From NCBI GenBank assembly GCA_965140555.1, contig OZ223259.1, positions 2,728,001 through 2,792,000 on the forward strand: 64,000 nt of DNA. Reading direction: 5' to 3'. The stretch is from UBA1351 sp965140555 (GTDB lineage Bacteria > Bacillota > Clostridia > Lachnospirales > Vallitaleaceae). Under the pieces are notes generated by a model. The model ran no database searches, was not told the origin of the DNA, and saw nothing but the letters and a program-made list of their open reading frames with translations. Below are positions 44,014 to 52,559 of this stretch, piece after piece; position 1 is the stretch's first letter, and each line of letters begins with the position of its first letter. The position numbers were made by a program, and so were the translations under genes.

Positions 44014-44931
44014 TCACAGATAATTCTGTTGAAGTAACAGCTTGTGCTGCTTTCTATATTCGCTGGGTGAAAGCTCTGTAATGTTGCAAAATACACGGTT
44101 GAATTGAGAAAGGCTACCAAAGCCACAGGTCTCCATAATAGTCGTAATCTTCATGTTGGTATTGAGCAGAAGCTCCTGTGCCCGTTTTACACGGGTTTGC
44201 TGAATATAATTCACTAAGCTAAAGTGGGTGACTTGTTTGAATTTTCGAGATAAGTACGATGGGCTGATATAAAAATGCTCAGAAAGGGATTCAAGGGTCA
44301 TATGGCTTGCATAGTTCTGATGGATATAGGATACAATATCGCGGATTTTATTATCTAAAGTAGTCTCCGAATGGTCTGAATCACTTGGGTTTATAGATTG
44401 GTAAAGGTTCCGTGAGCGATTTTGCATCACATGGGAGAGAAAGTGGATGAAGTGACCAGTGACCATAAAATCGGTAATAGCTGATTTGTTTTTGGAGGTC
44501 AAAAATAGGGTATTGTATAAATGAATCAGCTCTTCTTTGAGGGAATCATTAAATCGCATAATGGGGACCGGTTGAATGAATAAATCAGAGATTTCAACAG
44601 AAGCTTCTGCGAAATACGTTTCAAAGAAGTGCAAATCAAAGGTGAAAATAAGGCGTGAGCAGGCGGTGTTTTCATAATAAACGGATTTATGCAGTCGATA
44701 GGGTCTAAGAAGGACAATATCCATCTCTTCTAGTTCATAAAGTTGCCCCTCGATAATGTGCTGTGCCTTCCCGGAGAGAAGAATATACACTTCGTAAAAG
44801 GGATGAAAATGAAGGAATTTCATATTGATTTCATGAAATCTAAGACCGTAGTCGAAATGAATGTTTAATTTGTTATTCGGAACTTGATAATTGTATTCAT
44901 AACCGTCTTCAAAAAGTAATGAATTAGACAT
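44014..44931 (-). CDS. AraC-family regulator of the glycan locus
   Basis: 305 residues. The N-terminal cupin (LHFHPFYEVYILLSGKAQHIIEGQLYELEEMDIVLLRP) is followed by two C-terminal helix-turn-helix units (LESLSEHFYISPSYLSRKFK; ITTIMETCGFGSLSQFNRVF). It is convergent with the PHP gene (11-bp gap) and divergent from the DeoR gene (193 bp). It probably senses a sugar and activates one or both importers. Confidence 0.92.
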   Translation of the reverse strand: MSNSLLFEDGYEYNYQVPNNKLNIHFDYGLRFHEINMKFLHFHPFYEVYILLSGKAQHIIEGQLYELEEMDIVLLRPYRLHKSVYYENTACSRLIFTFDLHFFETYFAEASVEISDLFIQPVPIMRFNDSLKEELIHLYNTLFLTSKNKSAITDFMVTGHFIHFLSHVMQNRSRNLYQSINPSDSDHSETTLDNKIRDIVSYIHQNYASHMTLESLSEHFYISPSYLSRKFKQVTHFSLVNYIQQTRVKRAQELLLNTNMKITTIMETCGFGSLSQFNRVFCNITELSPSEYRKQHKLLLQQNYL

Positions 44932-45124
44932 AGATACCCCCCCTATGTGACAAAAAATGCGTAATGAAATAGATAGTTATAATTAGGCGACTTATATTTT
45001 GTTTAAGTATACTATTTTTAAAGAAAAAGGGCAAGAAGTCCTTTGAATATGTGAGGAAACTTTACATGGAACTTGCCATAACTTTACAAGGGAACGTTAT
45101 ACTCTACATAATAAGGAGGTTCAT

Positions 45125-45922
45125 ATGGCTTCAAAAGTAGATAAACGACGACGTGAATTTGTGGCGATTCTTTCCAATGAATCAGCGATTCACATTAAAG
45201 ATATGGCAAAATTGTTTAAAGTAAGTCAAGAGACAATACGAAAAGATTTTGATTTTCTAGCTCAGGAATATGGCTACATTCGACGTCACGGAAGTTTGGG
45301 CCAGAAGGAAGAATTGCTGTTAGACAGTCACTATCATTTTCATGAGAATAAGATGGTCAATATTGAAGTGAAGAAACAGATGTGCTATCGAGGGGTTGAT
45401 TTAGTCAACGATGGGGATTGCATCTATATTGACGGTGGTTCTACAGTAGCTTCTATGATGAGTTATCTTGGAACAAAGAAAAATGTAACGATTGTGACAC
45501 CTTCGATTCCCATTTTGACACGGTATACCATGGAGAATATGGAAGAATCTTTTGTGAAAAATGGACATGAGCTTTTATTTTTGGGCGGACAAGTCCATTC
45601 GGAAATTTTAACGACTTATGGAATGTTCTTCGATAGTATGATTGAGAGCATGAATATTGATACGATGTTTTTATCGTTTGACGGTATTGACAGGAAGAAG
45701 CATTGTACGAATGGGGATCATGTATCAGCACATATTGTCAGGCGCGTGAAAAGTCAGTCAAATCGTATCGTTGTTCTTGCGGATACGAGTAAGTTTGGTA
45801 TAGTCAAACGGTATAAATCCATGGACTGGTCCGAAGTGGATGCACTTATTACACCTATGGACTTGTCTAAAGATTGGCTCAAAATGCTGAAGGATAGTCA
45901 TGTCTTATATTATAAGGTGTAA
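45125..45922 (+). CDS. DeoR-family transcriptional regulator
   Basis: 265 residues, AAGGAGG upstream. An N-terminal helix-turn-helix (IHIKDMAKLFKVSQETIRKDFDFLAQ, RRHGS) is followed by the sugar-phosphate sensor domain (IYIDGGSTVASMMSYLG; LADTSKFG). DeoR repressors respond to phosphorylated sugars. It directly precedes the second importer, so it is probably its repressor. A long hairpin after the stop may end its transcript. Confidence 0.92.
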   Translation: MASKVDKRRREFVAILSNESAIHIKDMAKLFKVSQETIRKDFDFLAQEYGYIRRHGSLGQKEELLLDSHYHFHENKMVNIEVKKQMCYRGVDLVNDGDCIYIDGGSTVASMMSYLGTKKNVTIVTPSIPILTRYTMENMEESFVKNGHELLFLGGQVHSEILTTYGMFFDSMIESMNIDTMFLSFDGIDRKKHCTNGDHVSAHIVRRVKSQSNRIVVLADTSKFGIVKRYKSMDWSEVDALITPMDLSKDWLKMLKDSHVLYYKV

Positions 45923-46025
45923 TGTAGGAAGCGTTCATAAGACATTATCTGTAAGCTACTATAAAAGGCTATTTTATAGTAAGAAAAACCCCACAAAACC
46001 AAATAAAAACAAAATACTTAACCGA

Positions 46026-46072
46026 AAAGACCAAGATTAAACCTTTTATTAACATAGTTTAACTTGGTCTTT
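46026..46072 (+). terminator. Long hairpin between the DeoR gene and the importer (terminator or leader structure)
   Basis: AAAGACCAAG and TTAAAC pair with GTTTAA and CTTGGTCTTT, a 16-bp stem with one bulge and a 14-base loop, followed by ATGTTTAT. It could terminate the deoR-like transcript or act as an attenuator upstream of 46127. Confidence 0.55.
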
Positions 46073-46126
46073 ATGTTTATCTGCCAAAGTCCATGGTATT
46101 CTTTTTCCATAAGAAGGAGGCCAACC

Positions 46127-46996
46127 ATGCGTCAAAATAAACGAGTACAACTACTATACCTCATGCCCTTTATGATTCCCTTATTACTATTTTGGATTTA
46201 TCCCTTGTTCAGCTCTTTTTATATTAGTTTAACGGATTGGGACTATATATCCCCCACATACAATTTTGTCGGACTCTATAACTATGTGGATATTTTTACA
46301 GATCCGGATTTTATAAAAGTTCTTATGAATACCTTTGTGTTTGCAGTGGGAACCATCGGTCTGACAATTGTCTTCGGACTACTCCTTGCCTTAGTATTCC
46401 AAAAGAACTTTATAGGAAGTCGCTTCTATCAATTGATTATTTTTTCTCCTTGGATCACACCGACAGTGGCCGTGTCCCTTGTATGGTCGTGGATTTACGA
46501 ACCGGACCGAGGTCTCCTGAATCATATACTAGGATATGTCGGAATAGAACCGCTACAGTGGCTTCATAGCAGTAAGACGGCCATGCTAGGCATTGTTATC
46601 TTTACTGTGTGGAAATCTATTGGATATACGATGCTATTCTATTTGGGAGCGTTGGAAAAAGTACCCAAGAGTGCCTATGAAGCCGCAGATATTGACGGTG
46701 GAAATTGGTGGCAGAAATTTACACATATAACCTTGCCGCTCATATCCCCGACAACCTATTTTCTCTTTATCATCAATGTGATCTCGGCCATCCAGGTGTA
46801 TGACCAAATTCAGATTATGACCCAAGGGGGACCGAGTGGAAGTACAACAACCTTACTCTATATGTACTATGAAAAAGCCTTTCAAAATTTCCAGATGGGT
46901 TCAGCCAATGCTGTTGCTATGATTATCTTAGTTATTATTGTGGCGTTATCTGTATTAAGTACATGGGTGAGTCAACGCTATGTTCATTATGAGTAG
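46127..46996 (+). CDS. Sugar ABC importer permease 1 (UgpA/MalF type)
   Basis: 289 residues from ATG 46127, 6 bases after AAGGAGG; an upstream in-frame extension lies in the hairpin region. Six helices; the EAA loop SAYEAADIDGGNWWQKFTHITLPLISP is typical. It would form the channel with the next permease and receive substrate from the lipoprotein at 47863. As with the first importer, no ATPase is encoded nearby. Confidence 0.92.
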   Translation: MRQNKRVQLLYLMPFMIPLLLFWIYPLFSSFYISLTDWDYISPTYNFVGLYNYVDIFTDPDFIKVLMNTFVFAVGTIGLTIVFGLLLALVFQKNFIGSRFYQLIIFSPWITPTVAVSLVWSWIYEPDRGLLNHILGYVGIEPLQWLHSSKTAMLGIVIFTVWKSIGYTMLFYLGALEKVPKSAYEAADIDGGNWWQKFTHITLPLISPTTYFLFIINVISAIQVYDQIQIMTQGGPSGSTTTLLYMYYEKAFQNFQMGSANAVAMIILVIIVALSVLSTWVSQRYVHYE

Positions 46997-47008
46997 AAAG
47001 GAGAGCGG

Positions 47009-47842
47009 ATGAAAAAACAAACGATGTATACAGGTTTAAAACACCTTGTCTTAATACCTTTATCCATACTCTTTGCCTTTCCTTTTATTTGGATGGTTTT
47101 AGGGGTATTTAAGACAAATAATGAGATTTGGCAAACACCCTATAAACTTCTTCCCGGAGAGTTTAAGATAACAGAGGTTATGACGAGCCTTACCAACATT
47201 CACTTTGGACGCTATATTTTCAACAGTTTTTATGTCGGTATTGTCGGGACATTGGTCATGCTCATTGCAGCCGTATTATTTACTTATGTGATTGTTTTTA
47301 TGGCAAATCGTTATACAGAATGGCTTTTTACCCTTGTCCTTGGAATCTATATGTTGCCGGCAGCAGTAACATATGTACCTTCATTTATACTTCTTGCCAA
47401 TATGGGATTAGTGGATACATTAACGGGACTCATGTTCTCCTATGTGGCCAGTATTTTTGCCGTTTTTTACTTGCGTCAATCCTTTATGAAAATGAGCAAA
47501 TCCTATTATGAAGCGGCACGTATTGACGGAGCAAGTCATTGGAAAATACTGAAGCATGTGGTATTTCCTTTGAATAAATCAGCATTCTATACGGTCTTTG
47601 TACTCACCTTTGTACAACAATACAATAACTACATGTGGCCGAGTATTTTGCTGAAAGATCAAAATAAGTATCTTGTATCACAGGGACTTCGACAATTTTT
47701 TATTCAAGACGGTGCCTACGGGATGAATTGGTCAGAGGTGATGTTGGCCAGTACGGTGACGATACTACCCGTCATTCTTCTCTTTATAGTAGGTCAACGA
47801 TGGTTTGTAACAGGTATTATGGAAGATAGTGGATTGAAATAG
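47009..47842 (+). CDS. Sugar ABC importer permease 2 (UgpE/MalG type)
   Basis: 277 residues, six helices, AAAGGAG upstream. EAA loop: SYYEAARIDGASHWKILKHVVFPLNKSA; the C-terminus GQRWFVTGIMEDSGLK is the usual MalG/UgpE end (typically GAVKG). The UgpA/UgpE subtype includes glycerol-3-phosphate, glycerophosphodiester and oligosaccharide importers, which would fit the metal-dependent phosphoesterase-like PHP proteins nearby; this link is inference. Confidence 0.92.
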   Translation: MKKQTMYTGLKHLVLIPLSILFAFPFIWMVLGVFKTNNEIWQTPYKLLPGEFKITEVMTSLTNIHFGRYIFNSFYVGIVGTLVMLIAAVLFTYVIVFMANRYTEWLFTLVLGIYMLPAAVTYVPSFILLANMGLVDTLTGLMFSYVASIFAVFYLRQSFMKMSKSYYEAARIDGASHWKILKHVVFPLNKSAFYTVFVLTFVQQYNNYMWPSILLKDQNKYLVSQGLRQFFIQDGAYGMNWSEVMLASTVTILPVILLFIVGQRWFVTGIMEDSGLK

Positions 47843-47862
47843 CTGATTTTATGGAGGTTATG

Positions 47863-49230
47863 ATGAAAAAAATAACAATGATCGTAGTGATGCTTATGAT
47901 TTTTGCAGGATGCGGAGCACCTGCAGCCGATAGTGTGGTCAAAGGAACGATGACACAACAAGAAGCAGGAAGTAGTAGTGGTGTTGTGGATAAACCTATA
48001 GAGATTGAATTCTGGCACGCCTTAGGAGGTTCCTTGGGAGATGGTATGACTGCCATCATTGATGAATACAATAGCATGCAGTCAACCTATGTTATTAAAC
48101 CTGTTGTTATTGGTTCCTATTCAGAAATTGATGAAAAGCTACAGGCAGCTTATGCCGGAAAAACAGCGCCTGCTTTGGTTGTAGGCGGGTCTCAAGATAC
48201 TTATTTTCAAAAAGGTTTAGTGGAAGCATTTGAAGATTATATGCCTGAAAGTTATGACAAAGAGGACATTGTCGGCGGATTTATGAAAGCAGCAACAAAG
48301 GATGGCAAGATGGTCTATGCACCTGCTTACGGAACATCTCAGGTACTCTACTATAATAAAGCGGTTCTGGACAACGCCGGTGTGACGAAAGAGGCACTTG
48401 GTAGTTGGCAATCCATCGCTTCCTTAAAGGATGCGGCACTAGGTATGGAGACAGGTGTGAACAGTATTGACTATGTCTGGGAACCTATGTGGGGGTCAGG
48501 GAACATTGCAGACATGGTATCCAGTAACGGTGGCCGATTCCTTTCAGAAGACGGAAAAACAGTGACCATTAATTCAGATGCATGGGTTGAGGTTCTGGGA
48601 CAAATAGGCAAGTGGATTCATGAGGATAAAATTATGGCGATCCATTCAGGGGGACAAGGTTGGGAATATTGGTATAAAACGATGGATGACTGGGTATATG
48701 GTAAATCCATCGGATACACAGGCTCGCCGGGAGATTACACCATTGCCCTTGAAGCTGTGAAGAAAGCCAATGATGAAGGTTATATGAATACCTTTGCTGT
48801 AGCACCTCAACCGGGATGGGAGAATCAAGCTCCGGCTCCATATTTTTCCAGTCTTATGTACTTTATACCGAAGGCGGACAATGTGACAGAGGCGATGAAA
48901 AAAGGCGCAGCAGATTTTATAGCCTTTGCAAGTAATACCAAAAACACAGCAAACTTCTCCATGGCAACGGGTTATGTGGCTGTTCGTAATTCAGTCCTTG
49001 ATTTGCCGGAGTATCAAGAGTATCTAACGACAAATCCAGATGCGGATGCGGCGTTGAAACAGATTGATTTATATGCGGTTCCGGAATTTATCGATCCAAC
49101 GGGAGGGGCTATCTTAGATGCCTTGAAAGATGCCGTGGATCAAGTTGAGATTGAGAATTTACCGGCTAAAGAAGCATTGGATGAAGCGGCTGCAAAAGCT
49201 CAACGAGAATTGGACAAAATAAATAAGTAG
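47863..49230 (+). CDS. Sugar ABC importer substrate-binding lipoprotein (family 1)
   Basis: 455 residues from ATG 47863, 5 bases after GGAGGT; ATG 47851 lies within the binding site. The lipobox is FAGCGA (Cys15). The mature part has IEIEFWHALGGSLGDGMTAIIDEYNSMQ, as in UgpB-type proteins, and APAYGTSQVLYYNKAVLDNAGV. UgpB relatives bind glycerol-3-phosphate or sugars. It is the third gene of the importer unit and is followed by the second PHP gene. Confidence 0.9.
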   Translation: MKKITMIVVMLMIFAGCGAPAADSVVKGTMTQQEAGSSSGVVDKPIEIEFWHALGGSLGDGMTAIIDEYNSMQSTYVIKPVVIGSYSEIDEKLQAAYAGKTAPALVVGGSQDTYFQKGLVEAFEDYMPESYDKEDIVGGFMKAATKDGKMVYAPAYGTSQVLYYNKAVLDNAGVTKEALGSWQSIASLKDAALGMETGVNSIDYVWEPMWGSGNIADMVSSNGGRFLSEDGKTVTINSDAWVEVLGQIGKWIHEDKIMAIHSGGQGWEYWYKTMDDWVYGKSIGYTGSPGDYTIALEAVKKANDEGYMNTFAVAPQPGWENQAPAPYFSSLMYFIPKADNVTEAMKKGAADFIAFASNTKNTANFSMATGYVAVRNSVLDLPEYQEYLTTNPDADAALKQIDLYAVPEFIDPTGGAILDALKDAVDQVEIENLPAKEALDEAAAKAQRELDKINK

Positions 49231-49261
49231 AGAATAATTCAGAAAAAGGAAGGTGTCACCT

Positions 49262-50806
49262 ATGAATCAAATGCGTCAAACGGTCAAGATAAATAACGGG
49301 ATATGGGAAGAAAAACTTGAGATACCGTTTAGCAAGGGCTTGTTCATTGAGATTGAAACAACCTCAAAGGCTTACGGGTATGTATGCATCTATAATAACA
49401 GGGAAGAACAAGTAGGCGTTATCGGTTTAAATACCGGTTTCTTCCCCGGAGTTCTGTATTTATCTGAGAAGAAAAAATCCTTAAATGCCCTTCCGGAAGC
49501 GATGCAATCGGACACCTATACGTTCTGTGGCTACCACTTTGGCGACATAGCAGAAGAGGAAACGTTGAAGATTACATGCCAAGATTTGGGGAATGAGGAA
49601 GTGACCCAACGAATGGTCCAAAAGGGACATAAGGATGAGGACCTTTTCTATCATCCTATGGATACCGGTCATAAGCTATGGAATCACTATGGCAAGACGA
49701 CGGAGAATCGTTACTATAAAGGTGATTTTCATGGACATACGACCTTTTCAGATGGGCATATTCCATTTTCCGAAGCAGGAGACTTGCCCGAAACCTATGG
49801 TATGGATTTTATGGCATGGACAGAACATAACGTGATACCGTCTGCTATGCCGACGCAATCCATTACGTGTATACCTTCCTTTGAATTAACCCTTCCCGAA
49901 GGCCATCTCAATATTCATGGATTAAAAACCTTGGAGATTCTTAACCGGGAACGTATGCAATATATCAGCGACATGATGGCAAAAAATGAGACGTTAATTA
50001 ATGACCTTCTAGTCAGCTTCGGACCTGAAGTCAACGTTTCTTTAAACCACATGTTCATGGAACCGTGGCATTGTACGATGCATCAGCTAGACATATGTTT
50101 GCTTCACACAATCGAAGTTATTTGCGACCCAACCTATAAAACAGCAGGAGCAGCCAATACAAAGGCAGTTGAATTTTTGGATTTTTTATGGAATCAAGGC
50201 ATTCATCTGTATGGGATAGGTGGCAGTGATTGCCATTTGAAACCGGAAGAACGCTATGACAGTCAAGACTTACCGAGTCGGTATGGCGACCCTGCTACGT
50301 ATGTGCATAGCCAAGGGAACGGCACGGATGCATTGATAGAAAATGTGAAAAACGGGCATATGTATGTGGCACGATTTGTGGCGTTGGACATAAACATCGG
50401 GACAGGTGCCTATTTGCCTGGGGAGAGAATTGCGGATGAAGAGCTGAGTCAGCCTTTTCCCTACAAGATAGCAGTGACGTGTCAGGGATTAACGGAAGCT
50501 GAAACGCATGCTATTCAAGGTTGGGAAGGACGTCTGATTGTTGATGGTGTCTGCGTGGATAAAGCGCTATTGAAAGAAACGGATACCTTTGTCTATGAAG
50601 ATCTTCGAGCGTATCTTCCCATGAGTGACGACAACACAAAGCCCTTGTCGTATCATTGGATTCGCTTTGGCATCTATGACGAGCAGGGAGAGGTAACAGC
50701 TTATGTGAATCCGATATATATAGGAGACAAGACGAATCTACAGATGTTAAACCAAGAGGACAGAACACTAGGCAACTACATAAAGGAGTTTAACCGACAT
50801 GATTAA
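49262..50806 (+). CDS. CehA/McbA-type PHP-domain metallohydrolase (short form)
   Basis: 514 residues from ATG 49262, after AAAGGAAGGTG. The metal motifs are GDFHGHTTFSDG, MAWTEHN, VSLNHMF and GIGGSDCHL, a full PHP-type set. The N-terminal about 150 residues form a beta-rich domain. The gene follows the UgpB-like protein by 31 bp and overlaps the HAD phosphatase gene by 8 bp. This context suggests that it opens an imported, perhaps phosphodiester- or ester-linked, substrate whose product the HAD enzyme dephosphorylates. Confidence 0.85.
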   Translation: MNQMRQTVKINNGIWEEKLEIPFSKGLFIEIETTSKAYGYVCIYNNREEQVGVIGLNTGFFPGVLYLSEKKKSLNALPEAMQSDTYTFCGYHFGDIAEEETLKITCQDLGNEEVTQRMVQKGHKDEDLFYHPMDTGHKLWNHYGKTTENRYYKGDFHGHTTFSDGHIPFSEAGDLPETYGMDFMAWTEHNVIPSAMPTQSITCIPSFELTLPEGHLNIHGLKTLEILNRERMQYISDMMAKNETLINDLLVSFGPEVNVSLNHMFMEPWHCTMHQLDICLLHTIEVICDPTYKTAGAANTKAVEFLDFLWNQGIHLYGIGGSDCHLKPEERYDSQDLPSRYGDPATYVHSQGNGTDALIENVKNGHMYVARFVALDINIGTGAYLPGERIADEELSQPFPYKIAVTCQGLTEAETHAIQGWEGRLIVDGVCVDKALLKETDTFVYEDLRAYLPMSDDNTKPLSYHWIRFGIYDEQGEVTAYVNPIYIGDKTNLQMLNQEDRTLGNYIKEFNRHD

Positions 50807-51503
50807 AGGTATTCTATTTGACAAAGACGGCACATTAATCGAATTTGAAAAAACATGGCATTCTATTATGACACGATTTTTCACGGAGTTGAGTCAAAGA
50901 AACCTGTTTAGTGTCGAAGAAATTAATCAAATGAAACAGTTCTCCGGATATCGGAAGCAGGGATTTGAGAAAGAGTCCAAGGTCCAATTCATGACAAGTG
51001 GCGCATTAATTGAAGCATGGTTGGACCTTACAGGGAAAGAAAAATCGCCTGCGATGATGAAGAGAGTGAGCAATCTTTTGGATGAAGCAGCAGTGCATAA
51101 GTCTGTAGCAATCGGACTGCTGCCTTATACAGAAGAGATGTTGCAGTATTTAGCACAGAAATATTATTTGGGGATTGCAACAGCGGATTCAGAAGTATCT
51201 ATGCGATATAGTTTGGAACAAGCAGGATTACTGCATTTTTTTGACTATCTTGGAGCGGATAACGGTGCTATTCAAGGGAAGCCGAATCCGGAAATGGCCC
51301 ACACCTTTTGCAACAAAGTGGGGATAAGTTCAGAAGAATTGCTTGTCGTAGGGGATAGTATAAATGATTATTATTTTGCCCAAAATGCAGGGGCTGCGTT
51401 TGCCGGAATTACCAATGCCTATGGTGTTTTCGGAAAAGATGAGAGTGGAATCGCTCCTTTGGTACAGAATCTCAAGGAGTTAATTGAGGTTATGGAACTA
51501 TGA
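50799..51503 (+). CDS. HAD-superfamily phosphatase (phosphoglycolate phosphatase type)
   Basis: 234 residues. Motif I LFDKDGTL holds the nucleophile Asp8, motif II is IATADSE, and motifs III/IV are GKPNPEM and VVGDSINDYYFAQNAG. A helical cap at residues about 15-95 matches subclass I HAD enzymes acting on small sugar phosphates. It overlaps the PHP gene upstream and the small membrane protein downstream, so it is embedded in the importer operon. Confidence 0.92.
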   Translation: MIKGILFDKDGTLIEFEKTWHSIMTRFFTELSQRNLFSVEEINQMKQFSGYRKQGFEKESKVQFMTSGALIEAWLDLTGKEKSPAMMKRVSNLLDEAAVHKSVAIGLLPYTEEMLQYLAQKYYLGIATADSEVSMRYSLEQAGLLHFFDYLGADNGAIQGKPNPEMAHTFCNKVGISSEELLVVGDSINDYYFAQNAGAAFAGITNAYGVFGKDESGIAPLVQNLKELIEVMEL

Positions 51504-51667
51504 AGGAGAGTCATAGAAAACGCTGGGAAATGCTGGGGTGGATACTGTTTACCCTATGTAGCTTGGTCTACCTTATTCAAGGAATAATGGCTCAAAACCT
51601 TATGAGTGTTTTGGCAGCTGTCCTATTCTTTTTAGGATGTATTGCTTTTTTGGTACCTTTGTTTTAG
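51500..51667 (+). CDS. Small two-helix membrane protein (55 residues)
   Basis: The start overlaps the HAD stop (ATGA). Two hydrophobic segments, WILFTLCSLVYLIQGIM and VLAAVLFFLGCIAFLVPLF, flank a short loop. The overlap and the lack of any other gene before the terminator-like stem (51696-51719) suggest that it is the operon's last gene. Function unknown. Confidence 0.6.
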   Translation: MKESHRKRWEMLGWILFTLCSLVYLIQGIMAQNLMSVLAAVLFFLGCIAFLVPLF

Positions 51668-51813
51668 AAAGTAAAATGATAATAGGTGACATAGAAAGGC
51701 AGGAGACCGCCTTTTTTGTTGTTGAATCAAAGTCCTTGTCAGAACTTTGTCAGATTTATGCTTTAGTATAAAGCTAGTGTATTGGTATGCTCATAAATAG
51801 ACGAAGTTAGTTG

Positions 51814-51845
51814 TTCAAATATGAACGGAACAGCACACTAAAATA
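51814..51845 (+). promoter_or_regulatory. Promoter-region motif shared with 31655-31685
   Basis: TTCAAATATGAACG, then ACAGCACACTAAAA. It lies 37 bp before the ABC exporter gene start. The same 14 bases occur upstream of the LplB-type operon. The dyad TTCA-n4-TGAA could be an operator. Confidence 0.4.
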
Positions 51846-51881
51846 AAAGAATCAGATTTATGGATATAGGAGGCAATGACT

Positions 51882-52559
51882 ATGAGTATTTTACAGACAA
51901 AGGATTTGAAGAAAGTATACGTGAATGGCGATCAAACAGTTGAAGCACTAAGAGGAGTAGATATTCAGATAGAGAAGGGAGAATTTGTTGCTGTTGTCGG
52001 AACATCGGGAAGTGGAAAGTCAACATTACTTCATATGTTAGGTGGTTTGGACCATGTATCGGAAGGGGATGTCATTGTAAATGGGAGGACGTTGTCTAAC
52101 TTATCAGAGGATGAGTTATGTGTTTTCAGAAGGCGATTTATAGGCTTTGTATTCCAGAGTTATAATCTGTTACCAATATTTAATACATATGAGAATATGA
52201 CCTTACCCATAGAGTTGGACGGACATAAAGTTGATGAGACATATATTGATGATATATTGGCCGTGTTAGGTCTTACGGAGAAAAAATATAATTACCCGAG
52301 TCAATTATCAGGTGGTCAGCAACAACGCGTCGCCATAGGACGAGCCTTAGCGACCAAGCCATCTATTATATTGGCCGATGAACCAACGGGGAATTTGGAC
52401 ACCAAGACGAGCCTTGAAGTCATAGGGTTACTTCAAGTGACATCCAAAAAATTTAATCAAACCATTCTTATGATTACACATAATAATCAGTTAGCTCAAA
52501 TGGCGGATAGAATTATTCGCATTGAAGACGGAAAAATTATGGAGGCAAAACATGTTTAA
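51882..52559 (+). CDS. ABC exporter ATPase (LolD/MacB/BceA type)
   Basis: 225 residues from ATG 51882, 8 bases after AGGAGG; the ATG at 51876 is too close. Walker A GTSGSGKST, signature LSGGQQQR, Walker B IILADEPTGNLD and the switch His in THN. The NLD after Walker B marks the MacB/LolD class that works with FtsX permeases. It overlaps the permease gene by 8 bp and is followed by a two-component system, the usual layout for peptide-antibiotic sensing and detoxification or mechanotransmission pumps. Confidence 0.93.
   Translation: MSILQTKDLKKVYVNGDQTVEALRGVDIQIEKGEFVAVVGTSGSGKSTLLHMLGGLDHVSEGDVIVNGRTLSNLSEDELCVFRRRFIGFVFQSYNLLPIFNTYENMTLPIELDGHKVDETYIDDILAVLGLTEKKYNYPSQLSGGQQQRVAIGRALATKPSIILADEPTGNLDTKTSLEVIGLLQVTSKKFNQTILMITHNNQLAQMADRIIRIEDGKIMEAKHV

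Noticed and set aside
51696..51719. Strong terminator after the small membrane protein
   Set aside because: The stem is only about six pairs (AAAGGC/GCCTTT), so it was mentioned but not listed as a feature.
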